Of a DNA stretch of 64,000 nucleotides, positions 11,971 through 22,972 are shown piece after piece. The first letter of the stretch is position 1; each line of letters begins with the position of its first letter. A program made the position numbers and the translations under genes. The stretch lies in contig CM055095.1 in assembly GCA_029204225.1 (NCBI GenBank), forward strand, positions 55,021,612 to 55,085,611, in the 5' to 3' direction. A model generated the notes under the pieces. That model was not told the DNA's origin and did no database searches. It saw only the letters and a program-made list of their open reading frames with translations. This DNA is from Diphasiastrum complanatum (lineage: Eukaryota; Streptophyta; Lycopodiopsida; Lycopodiales; Lycopodiaceae).

Positions 11971-12888
11971 TGTTGTAAAGCTGACTCAGGTGCACCCAAC
12001 GTGCCCTGTAAGACTCTAAGGGGTGACACTCCCTAAAGTCCCAGAGCAAGTTAGAACGTCAAGGACTGAGCCTCCGACCTGTGGTGAGCCAGTCAAGTAG
12101 TCACAAGTCATGAGCTAGCTCTGGAGCTCGAGTCATGGCCTAGTCAGGAAGCAAGTTGATTCTGCCACCGGAACGGCTCCCGGGACCCATGTCCGGGAGC
12201 CTGACTGATTCTGCCAGGCTTGCCAGGCTTAATCAGCAAAATAAAAACTAAGTCCCAAAAAGCGTGCTTTACCAGAAAGCACTATGTTTCAGAACAGAGG
12301 GGGTGCGCCGAATCACAGCAGAACTATAGGGGGAGTCCGGCAGACAGAAACTTGGGCAGCTCAACCAGCGCCAGGAATCCAGTCGCCAGGTCTCAGCTCC
12401 CTCTACCAGCACGAGCCAGGCACAATGCCCAGCACGTGTTGGTGGCCCCGAGACCGGTCAGTCTATGTATGAATGTAACCTCTTCCAAATCTAATAAAGT
12501 TGATCCTTGGGGATGATTACCATTTCGGTTTCGCCTCCGGGACTGGTCCAAGTGGAAGGACCCTTACTACAACCTTTTTGCGTCGCTGGCGCCTAAGGGT
12601 CCCTGTCATCGACATGGGGCTTGCCGCTATGCCAATTGGTCAGTTTGGCGACCACTATGCCTTGGGTTTCATGTGTGGCTTGTCTTTGCCTTTGGTTACC
12701 TTTTGGGGACGGATTCTGAGTTGGCTTTCGGGTTGGTTGGGATTCCAGTTTTCTTAAGTCTGAATGGTTAAGCTTGTTACGATTCTGAGTTGGCTTTTAC
12801 GTAAGTGCATAATGGATGAATGTTAGACTTAAGCGCGTGTTGGGGAAACTGCTCAAGTCCCAGCGCCCTTTGAGGCGCCGGCGCAACA
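11971..12888 (+). repeat. 3' LTR
   Basis: It is the same length as the 5' LTR (918 bp) with about ten substitutions and no indel, and it is followed by the CTATG duplication at 12889-12893. Confidence 0.95.
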
Positions 12889-12893
12889 CTATG

Positions 12894-13672
12894 TGGCTAT
12901 GGCAACAAAATCACACCTAATTCGACCCTAGACAAAATTGACAATGTAGAATCATGGATTTTTGATGATCTAAGCTAGTTGTGAGCCTCTCTTGGTATGT
13001 CCAACCAGGTTGGCTGCCCTACTCACCTTTTTTTGAATGCCTATAACTTTTTCAAACACATCAATTTGACTTGAAATCAATTTCATCACAAACTAGACTT
13101 CACTAGCTTTCAACAAGCCATCAAGTAGTATATTTGTTTCTACCTTGGAGAAACACCAACCATTCTGTTGGATTTATTCCTCTACTCTCCTAAATTCATG
13201 TTAATTTAGTTCCATTCATATTGTTCTAGTTTTACACACGACTTGTCAGAGTTGGCCGACTTATCGGGGAGTTCGACTTGTCAACTCAACCGACTATCGA
13301 CGACCGACTATTGACGAGGACCGTCAAACGACTATCCCGACTTTATTGATTTTTTATTTTATTTAGAGACATGGCACTAAGTTTCTACACTTTAATTTGA
13401 TTTTAGTCTATGCTGAGCATAACTTTTCCTTTGCAAACAAATGCTTTTCTCTCCAATTCAAATTTTTGTTCTTGCTTTTTTGTAATGGTTTTCTTTTGTG
13501 TCTATGTTGAGCATGGCTTGATTTTGATTAAAATAACAATTTTGTAGTTCAAATAAAAATTTTAAAATTGAACTCATTTTATCCACCAATGATTGGAAAA
13601 CTTGTAATTCCTCAACGTTTCTAACATGTTCAGCATAAATCATCTCTTAAAATTCTTTATATTCTCTTTAAC
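12894..13672. other. no gene recognised
   Basis: Flank of the young gypsy element and probably the leader or LTR of the older minus-strand copia element (gag at 6300-6922). TGTTGGATTTATTCC at about 13164 resembles a copia LTR edge, without a second copy for proof. GTCGAC/CGAC-rich words occur near 13240-13340. Confidence 0.35.
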
Positions 13673-14340
13673 AGACTAATGAGGATAGAAAAAGTGTACA
13701 ACTTCTTGAACAATTCAGGACCCATCAGCAAAAGGCCAAGGCAAAAAAGAGACAAAGGGAGCTTCAACAGATTGGAGAGGTAATTTTTGAGGAAGATCCA
13801 AAGGAAACCTACATTCCCAAGTCTGTTGATGATCAACCTTGCCGCCACTATACCATTCAATAAGGCGATGCAAAGATGATATCAAAATTTGTTAAAAGAA
13901 GGCCTTATACTCTTGCATCGCAGATATTCCTTATGGCTTCAAACTTCAAAGGTCTCTGAATGGATGAGACACCTTTATACGAAGACAAAAAAAAGTCGTT
14001 GTCGGATTTTTGGAGGTCACTACTGCTCCGCTTTGGAGAATAGTGATATTTCACACAAGTTGGGGTTCGCAGGGCAATGCCGGTATCGAAAATGGCATTT
14101 GGTAAGTAGGAAGTTGGTGCTCTTACTTTTGTTTATTTTTTTTTCAATTAAAATTCTCTCTCTGTTATTTACTATTGTTCCATGTTTGCAGGTGCTCACA
14201 TTTGTAATAGAATTGAGTATATTAGCATTGGCTATTTCTCAACTGATGGAAAAAGGTCTATGCTCCACCACAACACTGTTGGGTGCACAGATTTTTCTAA
14301 TCATTTCGACTTCCCAGCAGTGACAAAAAAAAAAATGTAA
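13673..14340 (+). pseudogene. exon-like fragments of an unidentified gene, with a 90-bp intron
   Basis: After an acceptor-like TTTAACAG the sequence is open from 13673 (RTHQQKAKAKKRQRELQQIG, a basic helical stretch) to a stop near 13862. Further protein-like stretches follow (SKFVKRRPYTLASQIFLMAS). A clear intron GTAAGT...TTTGCAG lies at 14102-14191. Joining its flanks gives a continuous reading (AFGAHICNRIEYISIGYF across and after the junction) that stays open to the TAA at 14338-14340. Stops and frame changes upstream show decay. I do not recognise the family. A transposed or decayed host gene is likeliest. Confidence 0.5.
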
Positions 14341-14426
14341 CGAACAACTTGTGGCTTGTTCGTATCAAAAGCCACAATAGCTTGTAAATAGATTAATAGA
14401 GATGTTTTAGACTGGGTTTTAGATCT

Positions 14427-14560
14427 TTTTAGCGGTAGTGGCACCACCAGTGCATGTGCTATCCAAAAAAGCAGACTCTTTTTAGTGGTAGTGGCAGACT
14501 CTTTTTAGCAGTACTGGCACCACCAGTGCATGTTCTATCCAAAAAAGTAGACATGTTGCG
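14427..14560 (+). repeat. short direct duplication
   Basis: A block of CTTTTTAGC, GTAGTGGCACCACCAGTGCATG and CTATCCAAAAAAG occurs twice, about 84 bp apart, with a partial third CTTTTTAG unit between. It lies between the two exon-like fragments. Confidence 0.7.
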
Positions 14561-14613
14561 GCAGTAAAGTTAGATTCTAATTTAGTGAATCATAAAAATG
14601 AGATTGACAAGAC

Positions 14614-14870
14614 TAGTAGTTTTGCCAGACGAATTCCATGAGGTGGGTAAGGTGGGACCAGATGAAGAAAGTGTAGTTTTACTTTACAAAGAGCCTCAAC
14701 CACCTACCTGCCAATGGAATTGTAGGCGATGAGGTGAACTTGCGGAGGTTGTAGAGCAAGAGTACACCATTCTCACAGAGGTTGTTACTCTGGATGCTCA
14801 TGTTGTCCCCTCCTCGATTGTTCAAGAAGTTGCTGAAGATGATCCAAATGACTTAGTGGAGAACTTTTAA
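14614..14870 (+). pseudogene. possible downstream exon of the unidentified gene
   Basis: The frame reads VVLPDEFHEVGKVGPDEESV and, after one TGA, continues acidic and protein-like (TEVVTLDAHVVPSSIVQEVA) to a TAA at 14868-14870. Its amino-acid composition resembles real coding sequence more than chance AT-rich frames do. Connection with the fragment ending at 14340 is inferred only from proximity and strand. Confidence 0.35.
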
Positions 14871-15515
14871 TTCTATCAAATAGCAATTATGAAATTAAGT
14901 TGTATTTATATTTTTGATTGTCTTAAAAGTGAAATTTGTTTATGTTGTGGATTGCAATTATTTTTTCTTTCAAAATAAATTGAAGGATGTTTGTTAATAC
15001 TTGAGTTTGGAGTTTTATTTAAAGTTTATGCTGTACAATATCATTTACAAATGTTAAGTAAAATACAAAACAAGCTTTCAAATAAATATTGAAATCTTTC
15101 AAGTTGTATGTTTTTGAAAAAATTCTAATTGAATATTGTAAAAAAAAATTTAATTTACATATTTCAGCAATTATTCTTCACCGCTTAAAATTCCAAGAAT
15201 TTCATTTCTTATAATTTTTCATGATTTTAATCCACAATTTTTTAGAGTACTTGCCCTAAATCTAAAAGATTTGCAAAATGCAACATTCAAAAAATACAAA
15301 GTTTATTTTGAAATCTAAGATTTATAATTAGCATGGATCTTGAAAAAATCATAAAAGCTTTTTATATACGGGTCTTTTCGCCATTTGCCATTTTAAAAAA
15401 AATTCGCGTTATAACAATATTATGATATAGTGCTCTCAAGTCGATGGACCCTCCATACTTGATTTCTTTTGTCTTTTTTCAACCTCATCCCCTCTAGTGC
15501 TTCCTGAGATCTTAA
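14871..15515. other. AT-rich, no gene recognised
   Basis: Very AT-rich sequence with no supportable frame or repeat. Confidence 0.5.
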
Positions 15516-15705
15516 TCATGGCTTCTCTTTATTAAAACTTGAACTAGGGCTCAAAGATTTCCCAAAGAAGAAGACTCTAGGCCCAATTGGTGTCTCCCCT
15601 AAGTTTTTCCTTACTTTAGAAACATCCTTAAATTCTATATCTTGGCTCTTGTCAACTATGATGTTTTTTGAGTTCCCTTTTTTCTTTGTTTCTAAAGGCG
15701 TTGAT

Positions 15706-15835
15706 AAACTCATTCTAGAAAGCCTTTCACCATTGACCCTTGATGACTTCCTACCCTTGACCATGCTTAATACCATTTAAACTCATTCTAGAAGGCCTTT
15801 CACCATTGACCCTTGATGACTTCCTACCCTTGACC
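15706..15835 (+). repeat. 57-bp direct duplication
   Basis: The block from AAACTCATTCTAGAA to CTACCCTTGACC occurs at 15706-15762 and again at 15779-15835 with about one change, so the duplication is recent. A minus-strand frame of 86 codons at 15516-15776 overlaps the first copy. Its product matches nothing I recognise. Confidence 0.9.
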
Positions 15836-17404
15836 TAATACTCGTAGCTAAAGTCTTGGCCCGAAGCATGTTGCTTCTCTATTCCACTCCCACGTCTCCA
15901 ATGCCCACCATGGCTTCTTCATAATTATGGGCCATTCTATTTTTTATGACATCCTCAACAATGAGACTCTTGTTGAATCTTCCTTACATTTTGGTCCACC
16001 CTTTGACTTGGCTTTAGAGCTCTTGAGTTTTCTCATTGACACTTTAGCTCTCTCTGTCAGAATTTTGATATGCAACGGCCTCCTTGCATGTGTGCCATAT
16101 CTTGCTATTTGGTTAATCTTCTCTACTAATGTAATAAGGCTTTATCAATTGGGGATGGCCCCCTTACGATAGTTGAGTCCCATAACTAGGGTGGAGCTAA
16201 ACACATGTTGGAGTTGTGGGGCAGAGGTAGGCACATGAGGACTACACACCCAGCCCTTCAGTACCCTATATGTGTAGGGTGAGTAGATTGTCCTTGGAAT
16301 GTGTTAACATGATGCTAGTTTGAGGCTTCCAAGAGCCTTTGGCAAAAGGCATCAATCTCAATCTCAATCTCAATCCCAAAACTATACTTGGCTCTCCTTT
16401 TATACATTATATAAAGTGTTCATGATGAATTAGTCTCGCCACTTTAAAATATGCCAAGAAAAAGATTTAGCATGCTAAAAAAGTCGTGAGGGATTGTTGT
16501 GTCATAAACTCCTATAAAAAAAAAAAAAAAGGGAGAAAGAGACAAACTAAGCACAACTAGAAAGTGATAAACAAGAAATGGGCCCAATGTATGCATCTTT
16601 GTTGCTTCCAAGAAAAAAAAGGACAAGAAAGTTACTTCAATGCTTCAAGCTTCAAGCAAAAATAGAAGGACAATGAATTTGGAAACTTTTTCTGTCTATG
16701 CCAAGAAACTTTATTGCTTAAAAAAAGGACAATACAATCAATGCAGATTTTGGTTGTCTCTACACTGTCATTGCCATGAAAAAGTTGCTTTCAAGCAAAA
16801 AGTACAAAGGGACAAGAAAGTTGGAGAGTTGGGTAGTCTCTCTTGTGCCTATGTCCTAAACTTTCATTGCTCCTGAGGATTGCTTAGGCCATCAGATGTT
16901 TTGGTTTAACTATTTCCATCAGAGTGGATATCAAGGATAAAGCATCTTAGTGGCTATGATGTGACAATATTCTGCACTTCAAGCTGGGCTGTGCTTCATT
17001 GTAGTTCGAGTGCTTAGTTTTTGGTGAAAAATCTCATATAACAATGTAAGCAATGGAATTTGAAAAGCTTGGCAACTATACATGCTCAAATGAGCATCAA
17101 CAATGGAGCTGACAGTGATCATTCTGTTCTAAGAACTGCATAATAACCAGAAAATCATGTAGAACAAGCTTAGTAGTGTATATATACAGCTCCTTTGCAC
17201 GAATAGTTACTGATTGCAGCTATGTCGGCAAAGTCTTCTATAGGAAATCTTCAAAATGCAGCGACTTGAGTTTGATATATGAGCTAAATGCAGCTAAATT
17301 ATATATGTTCAGTATGCTCAATTTTGTATTTTTCAAGTTAAAATTCGTGGTGGATCGTAATCAGAAACGGTTCACTCCAACACTTTTTTCAAGCTAGCAC
17401 TAGA
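15836..17404. other. no gene recognised; downstream flank of PHT1
   Basis: This is the 3' side of the phosphate transporter. Only short chance frames, a poly-A tract near 16510 and a small (CAATCT)n run near 16351-16375 are seen. Confidence 0.45.
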
Positions 17405-17421
17405 GGATATTCAGAATATGC
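17405..17421. promoter_or_regulatory. two P1BS-like sites at the PHT1 3' end
   Basis: GGATATTC (17405-17412) and GAATATGC (17414-17421) both fit GNATATNC, the palindromic binding site of PHR1-type phosphate-starvation factors. They lie at and just beyond the stop codon. A role at this position is not established and they may be chance matches. Confidence 0.35.
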
Positions 17422-19058
17422 TACGCAGTAAGAACAGGTGGTCTTGAGCTTATGTTTTTATCATCTGCAGTAACCTCTCCGGACAATGCCTCGAGGGATT
17501 TACCCTTCGTCTCTGGAATCAGAAAAGTAAAAGCGAATCCAAGGGCATTAGAAACACCCAGACAGATGAGAGAGTTCTTGAGGCCGATGCCAGTGGGATA
17601 GCCCGGATCCGTCTGTGATTTCTTTGTGCTCTCAGATGCGTACAAGAATCCGAATGATCCGATGATGGCTCCTGCCTTGCCTGATGCTGCAGCGATTCCA
17701 TGGCATGTTGAACGCAGCCTAGCAGGGAACAGCTCTGCGGGAATGATGAAGGTGGTGCTGTTCGGACCAAAGTTTGCAAAGAAGAAGGTAAGAGCATATA
17801 GTATAATAAAGCTCAAGCGATGTCCATGGCAGTACTTATCACTGTTGGGAGGGGGACATTTGTTGTGCCCTCTCCAGTGGTAGTAGGGGATAGCCAAACT
17901 AAACATAAAGACCGTCATGAAGAAGAATCCCATGAGCTGAATGATGAACCTTCCTATGATGTCTACCAATGCCACAGTGAACCAATAGCCTGGGACTGTG
18001 GAAAACAATGCGATCAGTGACTGAGCCCTGGCGATCCTGTAAACCTCTTCCAGAGCGCTCATCTTGCTTGCGTTAGGCAGCCATCCGACTTGTGTAAACA
18101 CGTCTTTCTGAAACAAATTTTGGCTGTAGAAAGCGATGTCGAGCAGAAACCAGGTGCTTGCACAACCGAAAAGCTGCAGGCCATGCCTCTTCGTAAACTG
18201 CCTTGACCACAAACCGAAATCGTCTCCCGCAGTCTGCGGGTCGAGTGTCGCCTGCTCGGGATCGAAATCTACCGCTAGGACTCTGGACATGTCAGCTGCT
18301 GCCTGCTTAGCATCCTTTACAATCAATGCTGTATATCGAGCTGTTTCTGGCATCTTCATCCGCCAGTAGAACGTGAGAGCTGCTGGGAATGCTCCAAACA
18401 TGAATATGATTCGCCATACAAAATCAGCCTGAGGTGGAGTAGAAAGGATGTGATCTACAGCAAAAGTAGGCCGTTTGTAGGCATGTTTAAATGCTGAAGA
18501 AACTATAATGGCGACGGCACCGCCTGTCAGAATTCCGATGCCTTGCATGGCGAAGACCGCAGCTATGAAAGCTCCTCGAGTCCTTGTGTTGGAATATTCA
18601 GACATAATTGTTGCGGAGAGGGGATAGTCACCCCCGATTCCAAATCCAAGCCAGAAACGGAAGAAACAGAGAGTGGCCATCACAGATTTGGCAGTGCTAC
18701 CTAATGAAAGACCTGAACCTAAAGAGCAGATGATCATCAGCAACAAAGTGAGTCCATACACTTTCTTCCGGCCCAGTTTGTCTCCTAACCAGCCAAAAAA
18801 CAACTGCCCTACAAGAGTTCCGCATAAAGCAACGCCGGTGACTGCAGCGTTGACGTTAGCTGGTAAGAAACCAGGCTTTCCAGTGGATGGATCGTAATAG
18901 TAGAGCCTTCCGAGGAGCTTTGTGACCGTGGATATGCAAAAAAGGTCATAAGCATCCGTGAAGAAGCCCATCCCGGCTATGATTATGGCTGTAAAGTGAT
19001 ACAATTGAGTTTTGGCTTTATCCAAAGCCGATAGCACTTCAAGTTGATTCCTCGCCAT
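17421..19058 (-). CDS. PHT1: high-affinity inorganic phosphate transporter, PHT1 family
   Basis: The 545-aa product is a plasma-membrane Pi:H+ symporter of the major facilitator superfamily that takes up phosphate. Visible hallmarks are the MFS loop [14 protein letters not shown] (residues 89-102) and the PHT1 signature [13 protein letters not shown] (142-154), with about twelve hydrophobic segments split by a long central loop (about 215-300). Also present are [11 protein letters not shown] in the second half, [17 protein letters not shown] late, and ETKGKSLE near the C-terminus. Length and architecture match plant PHT1 (about 520-550 aa). The coding part is uninterrupted, as usual for many PHT1 genes, and the ATG at 19058 lies two bases past a splice acceptor. 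It is the only intact host gene in the window. The individual PHT1 member cannot be assigned. Confidence 0.97.
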   Translation of the reverse strand: MARNQLEVLSALDKAKTQLYHFTAIIIAGMGFFTDAYDLFCISTVTKLLGRLYYYDPSTGKPGFLPANVNAAVTGVALCGTLVGQLFFGWLGDKLGRKKVYGLTLLLMIICSLGSGLSLGSTAKSVMATLCFFRFWLGFGIGGDYPLSATIMSEYSNTRTRGAFIAAVFAMQGIGILTGGAVAIIVSSAFKHAYKRPTFAVDHILSTPPQADFVWRIIFMFGAFPAALTFYWRMKMPETARYTALIVKDAKQAAADMSRVLAVDFDPEQATLDPQTAGDDFGLWSRQFTKRHGLQLFGCASTWFLLDIAFYSQNLFQKDVFTQVGWLPNASKMSALEEVYRIARAQSLIALFSTVPGYWFTVALVDIIGRFIIQLMGFFFMTVFMFSLAIPYYHWRGHNKCPPPNSDKYCHGHRLSFIILYALTFFFANFGPNSTTFIIPAELFPARLRSTCHGIAAASGKAGAIIGSFGFLYASESTKKSQTDPGYPTGIGLKNSLICLGVSNALGFAFTFLIPETKGKSLEALSGEVTADDKNISSRPPVLTA

Positions 19059-19285
19059 TGCTGTATGAAAAATCAGTCACGATCTGGACGTTGTGCTAGC
19101 TGCTTGGAATCCTATATTACGATCACGTTCATCAATGATGAGTTATCAAATACTGTGAATCGAATAGAAAAATAGATGCTCAACAATACCATCTAGGAAC
19201 CAAAATAGATGAGTGCGACAAGGCAGTGACATATTGCGAGCCCGTAATGAATAATTATGTGAAAGCACATAGTAATACTACGCAA

Positions 19286-19293
19286 GTATATGC
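19286..19293. promoter_or_regulatory. P1BS site in PHT1 intron (1)
   Basis: GTATATGC fits GNATATNC, the PHR1-type phosphate-starvation element. It sits in ACTACGCAAGTATATGCAAT, repeated at 19415-19434. Confidence 0.5.
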
Positions 19294-19423
19294 AATATTC
19301 CTGAGATAGATGACATTCTATTATTTGTTTAGTACTCAGATGAATTGATTACATAATCCATGATCTGCCTTCGGTATTGAAACTGATGGAATTCACTAGT
19401 GCTGCCTGATTGTAACTACGCAA

Positions 19424-19431
19424 GTATATGC
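19424..19431. promoter_or_regulatory. P1BS site in PHT1 intron (2)
   Basis: Second GTATATGC, created by the local duplication within the intron. Confidence 0.5.
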
Positions 19432-19770
19432 AATATGCCTCAGTGAATCAGTGATTGAAACTGTTCGAATTGATCACTAGTGCTACCTGATTGTAGTTTG
19501 GACGTATATTACATCACATCTTATCCAAAGCCGGTCAAAGCTTAAGCACCGAGCAGCTTCATATCAAAAACTTAATAATTCTATATGAACATGAAGGTGA
19601 ACAAGGCTGAATGAGAGCTGTTTTGAGCATACGAAAATATTGAAACGAGAGTCAAGAGCGTTGACACTTACCTAGCACACAGGATCTGTTGCCTGCCAGC
19701 TACGACACCTAACATTAATGCTGAGCCGAGATAAGATCAGCTACTCCTTCAACCTCCTGCTCACAGTGCC

Positions 19771-19780
19771 CCTTTTTATG
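19771..19780 (-). promoter_or_regulatory. TATA-like element of PHT1
   Basis: On the minus strand CATAAAAAGG lies about 100 bp upstream of the predicted splice donor, leaving room for a transcription start near 19745 and a first non-coding exon of about 70 bp. Confidence 0.5.
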
Positions 19781-19944
19781 CACATGCTAAGACCACGATC
19801 ACCTCAAAAAATAATAATAATCACTACCCACTTATCAATGCAATACTAAGATTAACCTTTTTTGCACGATCCAGCAAGCAAGCTGGATCAGTCTGATCTG
19901 ATCCAGATAGAACTCAAGGAAGCCGCGGATCAAAGGATCATGCT

Positions 19945-19952
19945 GTATATCC
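19945..19952. promoter_or_regulatory. P1BS site upstream of PHT1
   Basis: GTATATCC fits GNATATNC and lies about 170 bp upstream of the TATA-like element, a normal position for the PHR1-binding site that drives phosphate-starvation induction. Confidence 0.6.
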
Positions 19953-21281
19953 ATGGAATCTACGGCAGGACTGATGCATAGAGCTATTGTTGACTCCTAC
20001 ACCATCGCGGCAGCTCATTGAGAGCGACAACTTCGTTCACACACCAATTCCTGGAGGACCCACATCCATGATCATCTATTTGGGCGGTGGAGGTACTTCC
20101 AATGCCCTTGAAATCAATTTTTAAATTTGTAAATTTTTACAAAAGTAAATGTTGACGACTCACAAACGTAATCTGTGGGGCAAACCTACATCAAAAAGTT
20201 TCGGTTTACTTTTGTGTTCTAGTGGGGCCTAGTGCTTGCGTTAGTGAGGCCATACCAAGTGGCAAATACAAAAGCATGAGGTTGCATTGAAGTGGCTACA
20301 TATCCTAGGGCGACACTCTTCCAGGGCAGAAGGGCCTCTAAGCAGGACCTTTCCCCCCCTCCCAATTTGTCAAATATTTTTAGAAACTTGAGATGCACAT
20401 TTGCCTATTCTTGCACCACATAATCTGCCTTAAATGCTATTCTATTCATTATTTTTGAATTTAAAATATTATCCTCCCTCCACAAAGTTTACCCATCATA
20501 GGAATGTAACTTTTGCCCAAGAAGGCCTCCGCCCCAAGGTGGGAGCTCTTGGCAAAATGCTCCAAGGAGGTGTCTTTCCCTATTGTAACTTCCTAGGTAG
20601 TCCCATCTAGGTAGTCCATCTTAGTCGGGCCATAGAAGTCAACATCTAAAAATCTATAAGCTTTTTGCTAGTTTTGACTCATATGAGCTAAGGTTTTCCC
20701 CTCTACATAACTAGCTAAGGCTTTCCCCCTATACATAAATCATAAATTCATAGGCCTTGCTTGTGGGAGATGGTTTTTACTCATATGAAAGTCCACATCA
20801 AAACATTCATACGGCCATAGTCAAAATTGTAACCAATTTCATGAATGGTTATAAGTTAGAAAATGATGCCCAATTCATCTAAGTTGAGTTACATTTGTTA
20901 TTAAATTTATGCTCAACCTTTATAAAGAGAAAAGATCTTTTTTAGAGCCTTTGCTATTCTTTAGGATAAATACATTAGGAGGCTAAATTGGATGCCAACG
21001 TGGGCAAGGTACATGTCCACATGGGGTAAGGTACATGTCGTGGAAATCTCACTTATCTTATGTGAGTGACGGAACATTGGGCCCACATCCAACTTGACGA
21101 CATATCACATTATTTATATTCAAATTGAGGCCACAACTCTTGATTTGGATACATAATATTGAAGACATTGCTCTTAATTCTAGCAAGTTGCACATGCATG
21201 AGAACCTTGCACTAATATTGATTGATTGATTGATTGATTTATTATTATTTTACTATTTTGTGTTGGGTGGGGCGATACTGG

Positions 21282-21318
<37 letters not shown>

Positions 21319-22664
21319 CGCACCTGCACGCACGCTAAGCCCACCATAAAAAATGCACTTACCCCCCAAACCATTCTAACACATCACTTGAGTGCAAGAA
21401 AATTCACTAGTAGTTGTGCAACATCTCCCTCGAGTCTTGACTCCAACATTCACTTACTGCACACACCAGTCAAGTCAAAGTCCACACATAACTCATGACT
21501 AGTATTGATATCGTTATTTGGAGAGGCATGACTATGAGTATTGACCATACTCTCTAGGTAATAGTGTTATTTACATAAATTTAGACCTCTTTCTCACAAC
21601 CATTTGAGAAATCATTGGCTCCAATATGGCCTTTTTACATGTCACTTTATTTTTAAGCTTTTGGCTTCCATATGAACCAATAAGAATTCTTTGCAATACC
21701 CTCACAATGAGCTCAACATAACAAAAATTTGAATCAAAACTTATGGCACCTTTTTTATTTATCATCGAGCATGCTGCAAGCATTTTGTTCATTAGTTGGT
21801 TTTGTGCATGGAAATCCAAATTTCCCAAGAGAACTCATCTAAATTGGTTGAACCGTTTGAGGACTATGGATAAATCAATCTATTATAATTAATACGAACG
21901 AGCTTCCATAGTGCTTAAAAGACAAGCCAAGGCCTTGTAAGTTGATAACATGTCAAGTTTTTGTTTAAATTTCAATACAATAAAATTTTGGCAATATAAA
22001 ATACAAAAATAAAAATTTTCTTGCTCACAATTATGCCTGTATCATATTCGGTGATTAACCATTCTATGTACAATATATCTATGATTGTTAAAATCATACT
22101 GTATCTTTTTAACCATAGCTTTGACTGATGTGACTATGGTATTGACACCCATTGAGCTGCAATCAAAAAATTACAAGCACTCAAAATTTATCATTTCTAG
22201 AAGCTGTCGATTGGTTTGACCAAGTCAAATCTCAAACCAATCAACTGTGATCGAAAGTGATATCAGATGTGGACTGAAAAACTTTGACTGCCTGTAACTT
22301 TGATTGATGATATTTTTTTAATCTCAACTTGGAATTAGGTCATACAAGGTGTCATTGAAAAGCTCCCATCAAGGGCTTTCTAATGACAAGATAGTTGTCT
22401 TAATTGGAGCTACAATTCGAAAGTTACAATGATTTTTTTTACTGATATGCATATTATACTATAGACAAGATAGCTTATTTGTAGGCTAGTCCCCAAAAAA
22501 ATCACTTTGGAGGAGCTATGTTATGTAGATTTCAAATTTGAGTGTCTTGATTGGGCCATGTGTTTTGATTGCATACCACAAGTGGAAGCGAAAGGCAGGC
22601 AAATCAACAGCGGAAGGGAGGCACAGATAGCTCTGGAGGGTAAGGACAAAGATGGAAGACCTAG
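19953..22664. other. no gene recognised
   Basis: About 2.7 kb of AT-rich intergenic sequence. It holds a (TTGA)n run at about 21217-21240 and the TG/CG tract listed separately, but no supportable gene or transposon feature. Confidence 0.45.
21283..21321 (+). repeat. (TG)n(CG)n alternating tract
   Basis: About 14 TG units pass directly into about five CG units, a purine-pyrimidine alternation of the type that can adopt Z-DNA. Confidence 0.95.
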
Positions 22665-22972
22665 GTGCGCTTCCCAAGTGAACTCCTTTTGTTGATCAAC
22701 TCGAACCCTCCTTTCTCTACCAGGAGCTTGCATATTGTGCCCCTTTCTGACAGGAATGTGTTTATTTCTCCTTTCATTAGTGCTCCTAATAACTTGTCTC
22801 TCAATCCTAGAGGACTTCTCCCTATCCCTCTTACCGTCAATCCTTCTTTAAGTTTTGCAGAGGTCCCCAAAGACAAACTTGCCGCTTCTTCTCCCCTTTC
22901 CCCTGAGGATAAATGGTCCATTTTGAAGAAAGTTAATGTCACTAAGGAAACTAGCAAGTCCCCTGTCGGTTC
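22665..22972 (+). other. open protein-like segment, unidentified
   Basis: A plus-strand frame is open from 22665 (FISPFISAPNNLSLNPRGLL; EDKWSILKKVNVTKETSKSP) and ends where antisense homology to element A begins near 22973. It may be a fragment of a host or LINE gene truncated at this junction. I recognise no family, and it may be non-coding. Confidence 0.25.

Larger units (their letters stand above)
7126..12888 (+). mobile_element. young Ty3/gypsy chromovirus-type element lacking gag
   Basis: The complete 5763-bp insertion has two 918-bp LTRs, a CTATG target duplication on both sides, a tRNA-Met primer site, a non-coding hairpin leader, a partial protease, a long pol frame and a polypurine tract. 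The LTRs differ at about 10 of 918 positions (98.9% identity), so insertion is recent. Gag and the protease-RT linker are missing, so the element must have been, or must be, mobilised by proteins supplied in trans. Related leader sequences sit at 34.7-36.95 kb. Confidence 0.95.
19061..19671 (-). other. predicted 5' UTR intron of PHT1
   Basis: On the minus strand AG|GTAAGTG at 19673-19667 is a strong donor and TTTTTCATACAG ending at 19061 a good acceptor, two bases before the start codon. Introns in the 5' UTR are common in plant PHT1 genes. The intron contains two GTATATGC sites and an internal partial duplication. RNA evidence is lacking. Confidence 0.7.

Noticed and set aside
17519-17883. 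Frames overlapping the phosphate transporter on both strands
   Set aside because: They are out-of-frame shadows of the PHT1 coding sequence.
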